From: Formicarius rufipectus
Taxonomy: Eukaryota > Chordata > Aves > Passeriformes > Formicariidae
Length of the DNA: 64,000 nucleotides
Direction of reading: 5' to 3'
Assembly (NCBI GenBank): GCA_013399695.1
Contig: VXAU01000684.1
Location: 82,565-146,564, forward strand
A program made the position numbers and the translations under genes. Below, piece after piece: positions 1 to 9,456 of this stretch. Below the pieces are notes generated by a model. It saw nothing but the letters and a program-made list of their open reading frames with translations. It was not told where the DNA came from and did not search any database. Numbering within the stretch: the stretch's first letter is position 1; each line of letters opens with the position of its first letter.

Positions 1-237
1 AGTCCTGGGACCTGCTGCCACCCTTGGGGAGGATTTGGCAGCATCCTAAGATCCCCTGTGGTTGTGCCCGTTCCCCGTGCCAGCCACCGGAAGGGATGTG
101 CCTGAGGACTGGGGTCACTGGTTTGATGTGCTGAGCTTTCCTCCCACCTCTCGGCAGCCACGCCAGAGGAAACACCCGGCAGGTTTAACCAGCCCCTCCA
201 GACACACCCCCCTCACCGCCCTCCCCTTTCCTCACAG
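1..237 (+). other. MAPT last intron, 3' part
   Basis: This is the 3' end of the intron before the last tau coding exon. It ends in a long pyrimidine-rich stretch and a canonical acceptor, 'ctttcctcacag', at 226-237. The start of the intron lies left of the window. A short open frame at 62-256 crosses the acceptor but has no coding character. I see no other element here. Confidence 0.9.
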
Positions 238-453
238 ATTGAGACCCACAAGCTGACCTTCCGTGAGAACGCCAAAGCCAAGACCGACCACGGCGCCGAA
301 ATCGTCTACAAGTCCCCCACCATCTCTGGAGATGCCTCCCCGCGCCGCCTTAGCAACGTCTCCTCCACCGGCAGCATCAACCTGGTGGACTCCCCCCAGC
401 TGGCCACGTTAGCTGATGAGGTGTCCGCCTCGCTGGCCAAGCAGGGCTTGTGA
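238..453 (+). CDS. MAPT: Microtubule-associated protein tau, last coding exon
   Basis: This exon encodes the C-terminal 71 residues of tau, the neuronal protein that binds and stabilises axonal microtubules. The exon opens in phase 0 directly after the acceptor at 236-237 with IETHKLTFRENAKAK and closes with ADEVSASLAKQGL and TGA at 451-453. Human tau residues 371-441 form the same exon with the same length, so no residues are gained or lost. It covers the segment after the fourth microtubule-binding repeat and the acidic C-terminal tail. The Ser-Pro phosphosites equivalent to human S396 and S404 are present (YKSP, ASPRR), as is SPQLATLADE. Differences from human, by my recollection of the human sequence, are VV to TI after KSP, T403 to A, H407 to R, and DMVD to NLVD at the caspase site. 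The upstream exons lie outside the window. It converges tail-to-tail with KANSL1. The identification is very secure. Confidence 0.98.
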   Translation: METHKLTFRENAKAKTDHGAEIVYKSPTISGDASPRRLSNVSSTGSINLVDSPQLATLADEVSASLAKQGL

Positions 454-1253
454 TCGGCCACGACCGCCACCACGAGAGAAGACAAGGAAAGGAAACAAAA
501 CAGAAAAAAAAGAAAAATAATAATCTGGCCTTCTTCCTCTGTTCCTTTTACAGCTGCTTCCCTGTCCCTAACTGGTTAATGATTTAACCTGCTTTTACTG
601 TTCATTCAGCTCTAGCTCCAGGACTTCAAAATCAGTGACACTATGAGGTACAAAACCTCCTCTCCCCCTGCTCCTCGGAGCGCACAGCCCGTCCCTGTCC
701 CCACGCTCCCCCTCGTTCCCTGCCGTGTCCCTCCCTGTCCCAGCCCTGCCCGGGGCCACCGCTCGGGGAGGGGGCCTGAGGGGGCACGACGCTGACCCGA
801 GCACCCCACCGGCACAGGGCAGCAGGTGGCTCTCAGGAAAGGGGCTATGACCTCCCCACTCTCTTCCCCTTGAGGATGGCTGGGCTGGTGTCCTGGGTGT
901 GCGGCCAGGGACCACGTGGAGGTGCCCCGCCTCCCTCGCTGTGTTAAATTTGCCTACTGATTTGGAAGAAACTTTTTGTTTTTATCTCCGAAAGCCGAGA
1001 TGTGTCTGAAGATAACGGCCAGGTACCCCCCTGCCCTGCTCCCAGCTCCGGCAGCTGGAGTACAGGCGACCCCAGGGTCCCCCCGACCGCCGTTCCCCTC
1101 TCCGTGGCTGTGCTGGAACCGCTGAGTGGATGAGTAGAGGCTTTTCCCCATTCCTTTGGCAGCCCCTCGTGTCGTAGAGTAGATTTGTCTGTATATGCTT
1201 GGACCGTGCCAGGGTGATTGTTTTCATAAATGAGCATGTGTTTAAAAAACAAA

Positions 1254-1259
1254 AATAAA
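1254..1259 (+). other. MAPT: Proximal MAPT polyadenylation signal
   Basis: A canonical AATAAA lies about 0.8 kb into the MAPT 3' UTR, in the context 'acaaaaataaatgctg'. Its use would give a short tau 3' UTR. Use is inferred from the hexamer alone. Downstream GT-rich sequence is modest, so it may be a weaker alternative to the distal signal. Confidence 0.5.
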
Positions 1260-3113
1260 TGCTGTAAGTAGTTCTGAGCTGCCCCGCGCCGGCTCCGCCG
1301 CAGCCCAGCCAGGGGAGTTTGTCCAGGCTCTGGGTCGTGCCAGCCCCAGGGACAGCCCGGCACTGCATGTCTGCCGGGGGGGAGGTGGGCACGGAGCCCC
1401 TGCCTGGGGCTCCCCGGGGCCAGGTGTCTCCCAGGGATGTTGGATGAGGGGCACTTGCAGCTCCAGGGCTGGGATGGCTCCTGGATTTGGGTGCAGCTTT
1501 GTGACATTTTTGGGTTGTTCTCTTTCTTTCCCTGCAAGGTCAGCTCGGCGATGGCGGAGGCGGCGGCTCTGGCCCTGCTGTGCCGGTGGCAGCGGTAGGA
1601 GACCCCCCAAGAGGACGCGAGGGAGGTGCAGCTGCTCCCCCAGCCCCTGCCTGAGCTCCCTGGCACTGACCCCCCCCTTTGCAGGCGCTCCCTGGGTTGG
1701 AGGTAGTGGCGTGTCACCCCTCACTGTCCCTCACACAGCACTGACCACCCCCAGCACTGCTCAGGGACAGGAGCTGGTTATTGCTTTGGCCGATGTCAGT
1801 CCTGTGGCTCCCTGGGGAGCACGAGGGGGTCCTGCGGCCATCCCCGTCTGCCCCTTTCTTCTACAACCAAAGAGGCTGAGATGCCACCGCTGCAGCTCTG
1901 TGTGTCCTCCCACCCTGTGTCCCTGCAGAGGCACCAGCTGAGCTCTGGGGGTGCAGCTGGCAGCGGTGAGGGCAGAGGGGGTGTGGGGTGTGCCCCAGGC
2001 TGCACACCCTGAGGGCTGAGCCGCAGGGAAAGCCATGCTTTCCGTGCAAGGGCCAGAATCCTGGTCTGATGGGACTGGAAGGGGGTCACGCTGGGGCTTG
2101 GGGCCCTGGTTGTTGTTGGGGAGGGGACTGGATGCCACCAGGCCTGTTCATCAGCGATTCCTCGCAGGACTCACTCCCCATCCTGCAGGAGCTGCAGACC
2201 CGCTCTCACGCGTCCTGTGCCTCCGTGGAGCTGCTGGATACCTGGGGCTAGGGGATGGCTGTTTGGGGGACTCAACCCTTCTCTCTGCAGCCCCAGGAGC
2301 TGCTTTACTGCTGGGGAGAGGCAGGTCCAGCAGCACCACTGCCACATCCGGCTTGTCACTCGCTCCATTCGGTTGACTCCATGATTGTAACTCTGTGCCC
2401 ATCCCTGACTGTATCCCTGTAGGAGCCATGGTATTTTTGTCCTCTGTAAAACAAGCAAGTGGGAGAACCCCAAAAGCATCACCTTTTTAAACCCTGTTGG
2501 GCTGCAGGACGATGTAGCTGAGCTGGCCTACTCTGCCCCTGCCCTGTGCCACCCCCAGCCCTTCCGTGCAGCCCCTGAGGGACACCAGACCGCGAGACAG
2601 GGACATCCTTGGGGTGTACTGAGCTCCAGTGAGCAGCCCCTTCCTGCTGCCAGTGTCCCCAGCCGTGCCCCTCCTGGGGGCCGTGGTGTCCCAGGACAGC
2701 CCTTGCCACCCACCTTGTCACCCGCTGTCCCTTCCACGAACCCGAGCTCTGCCCCAGGCCTGACCCTGCATTCAGACCCAGACTTGAGGGTCCCCATGAG
2801 CAGCCAGCCAGCCTGATGCCCGGCTTTTCCTATACTCCACACACATCTTGGCCTGAAAAGGGTTAAAACTGGCACTGATTGATAAAAAGACAAAACCTTA
2901 TTTCTGCACTCCAAAAGAATCCGGTTGTTAGCAAAGGTCAGTGCCAGCCTGTGTGGCGTTGGCAGCCCTGTTGCCCCTGCGCTGCACTGGGGCAGGGAGG
3001 AAAGGTTTGATCTCAGTGTATCATTCTAGCTTAGCTTCTGTCTGTGGGTGTCCATAGTGTATCGTGTGTTTAACAACTGGTTTACACTGTTGCCGTATAA
3101 AAGTGAATTTGGA

Positions 3114-3119
3114 AATAAA
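3114..3119 (+). other. MAPT: Distal MAPT polyadenylation signal
   Basis: An AATAAA in 'tttggaaataaagtcatt' lies within the segment that matches the end of the long human tau transcript as I recall it. This is the most likely major 3' end of MAPT. Cleavage would fall near 3135. Confidence 0.85.
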
Positions 3120-3136
3120 GTCATTACTACAATAAC

Positions 3137-4130
3137 AACTGGAACCTCTTTTCGTGGGGATAGAGGGGAGATCCATCCCCCCTGGACAGCTGATCCCTCG
3201 GGGCCACAGGAGCAGCTCCCAGGGATGGGCAGGGACTGGTATGCACTTTTTCCTTTACCCACACTTCTTCCTGGGGCACAGCGCCCCTGCAGCCAGAAGT
3301 CCAAGTGTTTTAGGTCCCAGATCACAGACAGGACCTTCTTTGAGAGCAAGATCAAACTCAACTCCTGCCCCACCCAGTACCCTCACCAGCTGCAGCTTTC
3401 CTAAAATCACAGTAAGGCTGAGAAACACCTCTAGGATCATTAGGTCCCATCTTTGAGCAAATCCTACCATGCCCAACAAACCACTTGCAGTCCAAGAGCC
3501 ACCACAAGGTCACATCACTCTGCACCCTCTCCAGGACTCACCTGCTTCATGCAGGTCTGGCACAGCTGCTCATGCCACTGTTTACTTTTCCAATTGTCTT
3601 CTTCCTGCCTTTGTTAGTGCCTTGTCCTGATCCTGGTGATGCCCAGGGTGCTGCTTCCTACTTTGATCACCAGGTTACTCATCACTTGGCATCTTCCCAT
3701 TTCCCATCCCCTGGGATAATGAGGCAGAGAGTACAATTCCCTCATTTTGGGACATTTTACATTCACTTTCCCCACTCACCTGTGAACACTGAACTCAAAA
3801 CTAATCCCACCACAAAGACAAATGCTGCTCCTCACCAACACCCCCTGGGTATGAACCCCAAAAATGTAAATTAAACCCCACCTAGGGGGCTGAGGGGGGT
3901 TTGGACAGAGCAATGGGAAGCAGAACTCAGTCCCTGGGAAGCACCAGAGCCCTGATCCTACTCCATCACCTACCTCAGTGCAAAGCCCAAATCCAGAGCT
4001 CTCATAGAATTCCTTCTCTCACTGACAGTCACTGCTGGGAAGTAACATCATAGAGGAAAAAAAGAGGCCTGTTCCCTATCCCAGCCTGGCATTTCACTCT
4101 CATCACACTGAATATTCCATTTTAATTTTT
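3137..4130. other. Intergenic spacer between converging MAPT and KANSL1
   Basis: About 1 kb separates the inferred 3' ends of the two genes. It holds no coding-like frame. Its only recognisable content is a diverged CR1-like piece around 3402-3515. Both ends depend on inferred cleavage sites, so the spacer could be somewhat shorter or longer. Confidence 0.7.
3402..3515 (-). mobile_element. Diverged CR1 3'-end fragment
   Basis: The text 'aaaatcacagtaaggctgag..aacacctctaggatcattaggtccca' resembles the reverse complement of the end of an old CR1 subfamily (the 'ttgga..agacctctaagatcatcaagtcca' type). It is followed by 'accaaaccacttgc', where such copies usually have 'accactaaaccatg'. It is strongly mutated, so the limits and subfamily are uncertain. 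Confidence 0.5.
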
Positions 4131-4164
4131 TTTTAATATTTTCTTTTTTTTTTTTTTTTTTATA
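4121..4164. repeat. T-rich tract at the inferred KANSL1 3' end
   Basis: A near-homopolymer T run fills most of 4121-4161; it reads as A on the KANSL1 strand. On the minus strand the KANSL1 3' UTR ends in 'tgtgcttataaa' followed by this A tract. Two ATTAAA (plus-strand TTTAAT at 4121-4126 and 4132-4137) and one TATAAA variant (4159-4164) are the only nearby polyadenylation hexamers, and there is no AATAAA. I place the KANSL1 transcript end here on that basis. Confidence 0.55.
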
Positions 4165-4544
4165 AGCACATTTGTGCTTTGCCAACAGAATCAAGACATT
4201 AACAAAGATCAGCTTCTCGGAAGAAAAGCATTTCTATATAACAAGGACATTACACAGCTCAAAGCAGGAAAAGAAAATATTTACAAAATACAAGGTGGGT
4301 TTGGTTTTTTTCTGTGTGTGTGTTTTTTATAATGCTAAAAGGGTTATTCAGAATTTTCAACCTTATAAATAGAAAAGCACTTCTGCAGAGGGATAGGGTA
4401 GCGCTGTTGTTGGTTTTTGTTGTTTTAAAGTAATATGACAGATCTTTTAAACTGGAACAGAATCAAAACCATGAGATAATGTTGAAAATTGTGAAAACCC
4501 CGACCATGAAGCAGTTCAGCAACTATTTCTTTACGATTACAAAA

Positions 4545-4630
4545 TGGGGGGGGCAGGGGCAAGGAAAAAAAGAAATCTTTTTTTTTTTTCCTTTTTTTTT
4601 TTCTTGCCTTTTTTTTTTCTTTTTTTTCTA
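4545..4630. repeat. G run followed by A/T homopolymers
   Basis: A run of G, an A run and then several T runs broken by single C or G bases make a low-complexity block inside the KANSL1 3' UTR. The N at 4670 lies close by, so base counts here may be unreliable. Confidence 0.8.
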
Positions 4631-5665
4631 GACTTAGCATAAAAACAGAATTTTTGCCCACTAAATACCNTTTTTAAGTGATGTGATTATATGCAAGACA
4701 GGCACGATGCTATAGCAACAGGACAGGGACCAGGAGCCACACCGTCAGGATGGGAAAGCGTTACAAATGGGGACGGTGTGCAGGATCTGGGAGTCACTGC
4801 GGGTGTGGAACGAGCTGGGATGGGGCCGGGACAGCAGAGAACTCGGGATCAAACTCAAATACCTGTCAGAGGGGGCACGTCGGGAATGAACGACACCTGA
4901 GCTGGGCCGAGCCAGAGTGGAGCGAAGCTGTGGTGACACCCCCGACCTTCCCCCCACCCTGGCCCTGCCTCATCCCCCCCCTGCCCAGCCCAGCAGCAGC
5001 CCTGCCATTCCAGCTGGATCAGCCCTGTCCCAAAAAGGGCACCCAAGCACCCCGGGTATTCTGCTCCTGCTCAAAACATCAGGGGCTCACCCCCTCCCTG
5101 CCCTCCAAACAGGCCAGGTGGACACAAGCTGCTTCCCGAGTCCCACTCCTTCCATGCAGAGCTGGAGCAGCCAGAAGGTCCCTCCTCCTTTCCCCCTGCT
5201 GGGCACAGCAATGGCTGTTCCAAACATGGGGAGAAGGAAGGGGCAGGTGGCCGTGGGGGCACAAGAAGGATCACGGAGGGGCACAATCCTTCCTCGGGAT
5301 ACCTGGAACTACAACCTGGGGGAGGGAGAGGTGGGAGGGTGGAAGTGCAGGTGGGCACTCTGCAGGTGAGGACAGCCAGACAGTGAAGGTTGCAATCCCA
5401 AGACATCACTTTTCACCACTAATTTCACTCCACTAAAACCTTTCGAGGGGGGGAAGGGTGGAAGGTTACGAGAAAACGACACCCTTTTGTTGGGAAAAAC
5501 TATCCCTGAAATCTGCTAGTCAGCTAAATCCTGTGCTCTAGTTTTATACACCTAAGGGGGAAGAGAGGGAAGGGGAGGGGGTCTGGTGGGCTGCTCCCCT
5601 CCCCAGGCTTCACTCCACTGGGAGGAATCTGGGGGCTCATTCATGTGACGAGGAAACATGGAGAA

Positions 5666-5709
5666 GGAAAAAAAAAGAAAACGAAACAAAAAAAGAAAGA
5701 AAAAAAAAG
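5666..5709. repeat. A-rich low-complexity block in KANSL1 3' UTR
   Basis: The plus strand reads as A runs broken by G and C ('aaaaaaagaaaacgaaac' and on). On the mRNA it is U-rich. No function is claimed. Confidence 0.7.
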
Positions 5710-5845
5710 TTTCTAAACTCCTTAAATTCACTAAAAACTGTGAAAATTCCCAGCAGGATGTTTGAATATCAAACGCAGATTTTGGAAGCTTTAATGCCAA
5801 GAGTTAGTTCTGTGTGTTGGTTTGCTCATGTCTCCCCGTGTGTCT

Positions 5846-6103
5846 CTATCTGTGCGCTGGCCGCAGGACTGCGGAGCAGGAGGAGGAGGAGGAGGAGGAA
5901 GGGGGCGGGGCCAGCAGGGTTCGGCTCTTGAGGTTGGCCGGGCTGGGCGAAGCCGAAGTGCCATCGGGTTCCCGGGAGGATTTGCTGCCTGATGTGCGGC
6001 GGGTGCAGCGTGACAGCCGGTCCTGCGGGTCGGGTTGGTCCTCGCACTCTGTCCGGGGGTCGTAGGAGAGTGGGAAGGTGCGGCGCTCCCAGGGCTGCAC
6101 GGC
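5846..6103 (-). CDS. KANSL1: KANSL1 exon 15 (last exon, coding part)
   Basis: This exon encodes the final 85 residues and the stop codon (plus-strand cta at 5846-5848) of KAT8 regulatory NSL complex subunit 1. It opens in phase 0 after a 'ccccctcag' acceptor with VQPWERRTFPL, then CTRRTSGSK, which are near-identical to human. The middle is variable. The end differs clearly: a Pro-Pro-Pro plus seven-Ser run (TCC codons, 5879-5899) precedes CSAVLRPAHR. Human ends in a similar RPTHR but has no poly-Ser as I recall it. The segment is basic and probably disordered, just after the PEHE region. Identification of the exon is secure; the function of the tail is not known to me. Confidence 0.97.
   Translation of the reverse strand, partial: AVQPWERRTFPLSYDPRTECEDQPDPQDRLSRCTRRTSGSKSSREPDGTSASPSPANLKSRTLLAPPPSSSSSSSCSAVLRPAHR
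5879..5899 (-). repeat. KANSL1: (TCC)7 trinucleotide repeat coding for poly-Ser
   Basis: Seven uninterrupted GGA triplets on the plus strand read as seven Ser codons in KANSL1 exon 15. One further TCC lies beyond a Cys codon. A perfect coding triplet repeat of this kind is a likely site of length variation. Confidence 0.95.
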
Positions 6104-6381
6104 CTGAGGGGGACAGAACCCGGTCACGGGGAATCCTCGGGGAAAGCGCCCGACTTCGGCTGCGGCTCTGGAGCAGCAGCTCCCCCGTGTTGCATCCCAG
6201 TCAACAGCAGTTCGGACGCTTCGAACGTGGGGAGGACACGGAGCCAATTGCTGGAAAAGCCTCCGCCTGCCCCTGCATCCCACCCAGCCCATTTCCCACA
6301 TGCAGGTTTTCCCAGCTGCCGGGAACCCCGGGTGGGCTCGGCCGTGCAGCTGCCCCTGCCCTGCACGGAGTCACAACCCAC

Positions 6382-6628
6382 CTGCTCATCCAGGCTGGCC
6401 TCGGGTGTGGAGCAACGCGTGTCCTCGCTGGACAAGAGGCGCAGGGAGTCCCGGGACAGGGGGGTCAGGGGGGCACAGAGCACTTCGGGGCTGATGGGGC
6501 TGCGTGGGGAGTGGGTGTGGGACAGCTCCAGGTGGGAGTGGCAGCTGCCCACCTCGGGGGAGGCCGGCTGGGGAGTTGAGGGGTTCCCCAGCTGTGGGGT
6601 TGTCCGTCCATCCGTGGATCTGTAGGAC
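6382..6628 (-). CDS. KANSL1: KANSL1 exon 14
   Basis: This exon encodes 82 residues plus one base that completes an Arg codon. It is joined to exon 13 in phase 2 (ag|g) and to exon 15 in phase 0 (DEQ|AVQ). It starts SYRSTDGRTTPQLG and ends SSEDTRCSTPEASLDEQ. It carries the Ser/Thr-Pro-rich part of the PEHE region, including SPRSPISPE, NPSTPQPASP and LCAPLTP. These SP/TP clusters are conserved with human, where they are candidate proline-directed phosphorylation sites. Acceptor 'ctgtctcag' and donor 'gtgggt' are both usable. The middle (VGSCHSHLELSHTH) is bird-divergent. No frameshift is seen. Confidence 0.97.
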
Positions 6629-7896
6629 CTGAGACAGGAGCAGGGGTGAGAGCTGTGAGAGGCCCGGCTGTGCTGCCCCCACTGCCACCTGGTGCCACAC
6701 CACAATCCCTTCATCCAGCTGGGAACTGCACAGGGATGCAGCACACACAGGCAGGGAGCACCACAGCAAGGATCCTGCTGAGGGGGAGCTCAGCATGAGG
6801 TGACACCAAGCTGAACTCAGCCAAACTCTTGGTACAAACACAGCAAACCACATCCCAAGTTTGCTCTCGTCCCAGTCTCTCCCTGCTGGGAAGCTGCACT
6901 GGGAATACTGGCCCCAGCTCTGAGGTGTTCATGCCATGGCCAAAGCCACAGACAACCTGGTTTTCTGCTAGATCAGAGACCTCTGGAAGTCCCTTCCCAC
7001 CAGCATTCCTAAAGCTACAAGATGAAGCTCAATGACCAAGCCAGGACCTCAACATGGCACCTTCTACCAACACCCTTCCTCACAAAAAGGGTCTCCAGAG
7101 AAACAAAGCCATGGTGAAGTACCATCGGACCTAAGAAATGGGCTGAAGAAGTTTGCAAAGGAACACAAAAAATCCCACATTTCAAGAGCACTGGGAATTG
7201 TAGTTGCAGAGGAAACAGGGCAGTAGCAGCATCAGTGGGGTTTGACAAAGGCCATCTTTGCACCTGCAGAAACCCCAAAGGACCGAGTGGAATCAAAACC
7301 CCCACAGGGCTGAGTACCCGGGGCAGCTACACATGACGGGAAACCTGCAGCATTTCCACCCCACTACTGAGTGGCTCCAAACCAACCGACCCACTGGATG
7401 GAGAAGAGCAAATCTCTTCCTGTGCAGGTTTCTGATGAGAGCAACAGCTGGGAAGCATGAGAGGTTTTAGACACCCACTCACAAAGACACTGGAGAGGGA
7501 ACTGAAAGTCCAGTGACCAGAGGAATGTAAGGTGTGTGTAATGGGGCAGAACAAGCACAGCCACTGTTCCCTGCTCCAGCAGGAGAGACGCCCATGTGCT
7601 TTCCTCTGGACTCCCAAGCTGGTTGATCAGCTCCCAAACTTCTGGAGCAGTAAAAGTGCTTGAGAAAGCAGAATCCAAACAGCTGGTGCAAGAGTTGTCT
7701 GCAACCAACTGGGGTCTATCTTCACCCCCACGCAAGCAGACTGCCCCACGCCCACACGGGCTCAAGCCAGACGGTGCCAAACTCCGACAATCAGCACAAG
7801 TTTTAAACCACTTTCAGGGATCAGCTGATCCCCTAAAATGATCCCTTCGAGGGAAAGCCTGCCAAGAGCATCCAGCTGTTGGGGAAGGTGCCGTAC
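6629..7896 (-). other. KANSL1: KANSL1 intron 13
   Basis: 1268 bases, donor gtacgg, acceptor ctcag. I see no repeat of known family, RNA gene or coding-like frame in it. Confidence 0.85.
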
Positions 7897-8009
7897 CTGC
7901 TGCCCCGGCGCTGCGGGGGGACACTCGTGCTCCAGAGCCACCGTGCCCGCTCCATCTCCTCACACTTCCCGTGCCGAGCTGCAAAGGCCGAATCTGACAA
8001 GTCCTCAAT
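7897..8009 (-). CDS. KANSL1: KANSL1 exon 13 (PEHE region core)
   Basis: This exon encodes 37 residues plus two bases. It begins in phase 0 with IEDLSDSAFAARHGKCEE after a 'ttcccag' acceptor and ends RARWLWSTSVPPQRRGS before donor gtacgg. It is the most conserved stretch of the PEHE region; by memory human differs only at S/A, R/L, G/A and S/T positions. The PEHE region of MSL1 and KANSL1 proteins binds the catalytic domain of KAT8/MOF and places it in its complex. The acidic-then-aromatic WLW pattern is intact. Confidence 0.98.
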
Positions 8010-8839
8010 CTGGGAAGGGAAGGACAAAGGGCTTGGTCAGAGCTTTCCTCCATTAAACAACCACTTACATGTGGTTTTGCCAGCATTAGCTACAGCGAGG
8101 ATTTAAGTGCTTATCACTGATTCACAGAATATGCTGAGTTGGGAGGGACACATAAGGACCATCCAGTCCAAGGCCTGGCCCTGCACAGACATCCTACCCT
8201 GTCTCATTGTCCAAAACCTCCTGGAACTTTGGCAGCCTTGGGGCTGTGCCCACTGCTCTGGGGAGCCTGTTCAGTGCCCATCACCCTCTGGGGGAAGAGC
8301 CCTTCCCTGATACCCAACCTAAGCCTGGCCTAACACAGCTCCAGCAGCTCCCTCACGTGCTGTCCCTGGGCACCAGAGATCGGTGCCTGAGAGGTGCTCA
8401 GTGCCTGGAGGGAGGCAGACACTGAGAGTATGAGAGTACCTTGTTAAACTGAGTCTGCACTGCTCAGGAAGAGATTGAGAACTAAAAACCAAAGGAAACC
8501 CACTTATCCCCAACGGAAGAACTCCCACAGAGATTTAAGAAATATCACCATCAATTTAACTAAAATAGTAACTAGCAATAAACTATAGTGCCAGGTCATG
8601 ATTTCTTCATGAGGCTATTCCACAAAGAGACTGGTGCTCAGAGGTGTCTCCTGACAGCAACTAGACCCTGGATTCAGTGTCCGCAGCCAGGTAACCCAAC
8701 TTCTCATGCCTTTCCTGTGAAGGAACCAACACCAGCCGGTCTCCTGCTGAGGTCTCTGTGTTCACTACTCCCTCCGTGGACACTGTGCAGCCACCACCAA
8801 CCCCATCCTGCATCAACTAGGAAATAAAATCCTTCTTAC
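8010..8839 (-). other. KANSL1: KANSL1 intron 12
   Basis: 830 bases with donor gtaaga and acceptor ttcccag. The only recognised content is the CR1 fragment at 8118-8390. Confidence 0.85.
8118..8390 (-). mobile_element. CR1 retroposon fragment
   Basis: Inverted CR1 3' end. It begins near 'gattcacagaat', passes 'catccagtccaaggcctgg' and 'cctgttcagtgccca', and fades at about 8390. It is 5'-truncated like nearly all CR1 copies. It sits in KANSL1 intron 12 in the same orientation as the gene. Confidence 0.85.
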
Positions 8840-8897
8840 CTCGTCGTTGTCTTCCTCAGGGTTCGCCTTCAGAGCGCTGACATCCACTTCACGCCAG
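8840..8897 (-). CDS. KANSL1: KANSL1 exon 12
   Basis: A 58-base exon. Its first base completes Ser from exon 11 (ag|c), then WREVDVSALKANPEEDNDE follows. It is phase 2 to phase 0. The human counterpart reads WREVDLQSLKGSPDEENEE as I recall, so length and acidic character are kept while several positions differ. It lies between the KAT8-contacting part (exon 11) and the exon 13 core. Acceptor 'ggtgttgcag', donor gtaaga. Confidence 0.97.
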
Positions 8898-9456
8898 CTG
8901 CAACACCACCAGTGGGCCCCAGTCAGGGCACAGCAAAGAACCAGCTGCACACTCCCCCACTAACACTGGCTTTAGGGAAAGGGAAAACTCCACCCTTCCA
9001 CGAGGAGCAACACATTTAGGCTGTTTTAAAGCAGCAGACCTCCTCGCTGGAGGCTGGAGCCTGCCAAGGGCAGAGGAAGCAGAGCAGAGGCTGCAGCATT
9101 TCTTCCTCTTCCCTCTCTCCCTGCTCTGAAATGGGCCCAAGGAGAGCATGGAGGACCAGAAGGAAAAAAGAGAGGAGTTGAGAAGAGACTGTACTGGAAG
9201 GTTAACCCAGCCCAGGCACTTGCAGAGCTGGGAAACTGCTGGAACTCTGGCTCAGCAGCAGGACAAGAGGACAACCAGGATGACTTTAAACTGAACAGGT
9301 ATCACAGCAGGGCAGTTGGTTTGATGCCCAAGGGACCCTCAGACAAAACAGCTTAGCCACTCTCCATCAGCAGGCAGTTTTCAAAACCTTCCCTTATTCT
9401 TGAAGAAGCAGCGAAGTAAGCCCCTTTGCCACAGCCCCAGGAGGATCAGGCCATAC
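8898..9456 (-). other. KANSL1: KANSL1 intron 11
   Basis: 559 bases with donor gtatgg. Nothing beyond the splice signals is recognisable. Confidence 0.85.

Larger units (their letters stand above)
454..3136 (+). other. MAPT: MAPT 3' untranslated region
   Basis: About 2.7 kb of non-coding sequence runs from the tau stop codon to the distal polyadenylation site. It begins with an A-rich stretch near 480-520 and is then GC-rich. Several open frames on both strands (for example 944-1717 minus and 1444-1941 plus) are composition artefacts without recognisable protein. The last 80 bases, from 'gtgtttaacaactgg' through 'tgccgtataaaagtgaa', resemble the distal end of the human tau 3' UTR as I remember it. 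The true cleavage point, placed 15-25 bases after the AATAAA at 3114, is inferred. Confidence 0.85.
4138..5845 (-). other. KANSL1: KANSL1 3' untranslated region
   Basis: About 1.7 kb follows the KANSL1 stop codon on the minus strand. It contains long A/T homopolymer and purine-pyrimidine blocks (4575-4630 and 5666-5709 in plus coordinates), a G run at 4545-4553, and one undetermined base (N) at 4670. Plus-strand open frames such as 4750-5436 overlap this region but have no recognisable protein content. The distal limit is inferred from variant poly(A) hexamers. Confidence 0.75.

Noticed and set aside
944..1724. 257- and 160-codon minus-strand frames
   Set aside because: They lie in the MAPT 3' UTR, overlap each other in different frames, and have Pro/Gly/Ser-rich composition expected of GC-rich non-coding DNA.
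1444..1941. 165-codon plus-strand frame after MAPT
   Set aside because: It is within the MAPT 3' UTR, has no homology I recognise and no independent promoter or splice signals.
4750..5436. 228-codon plus-strand frame
   Set aside because: It is antisense to the KANSL1 3' UTR; low-complexity composition and overlapping frames on both strands indicate chance.
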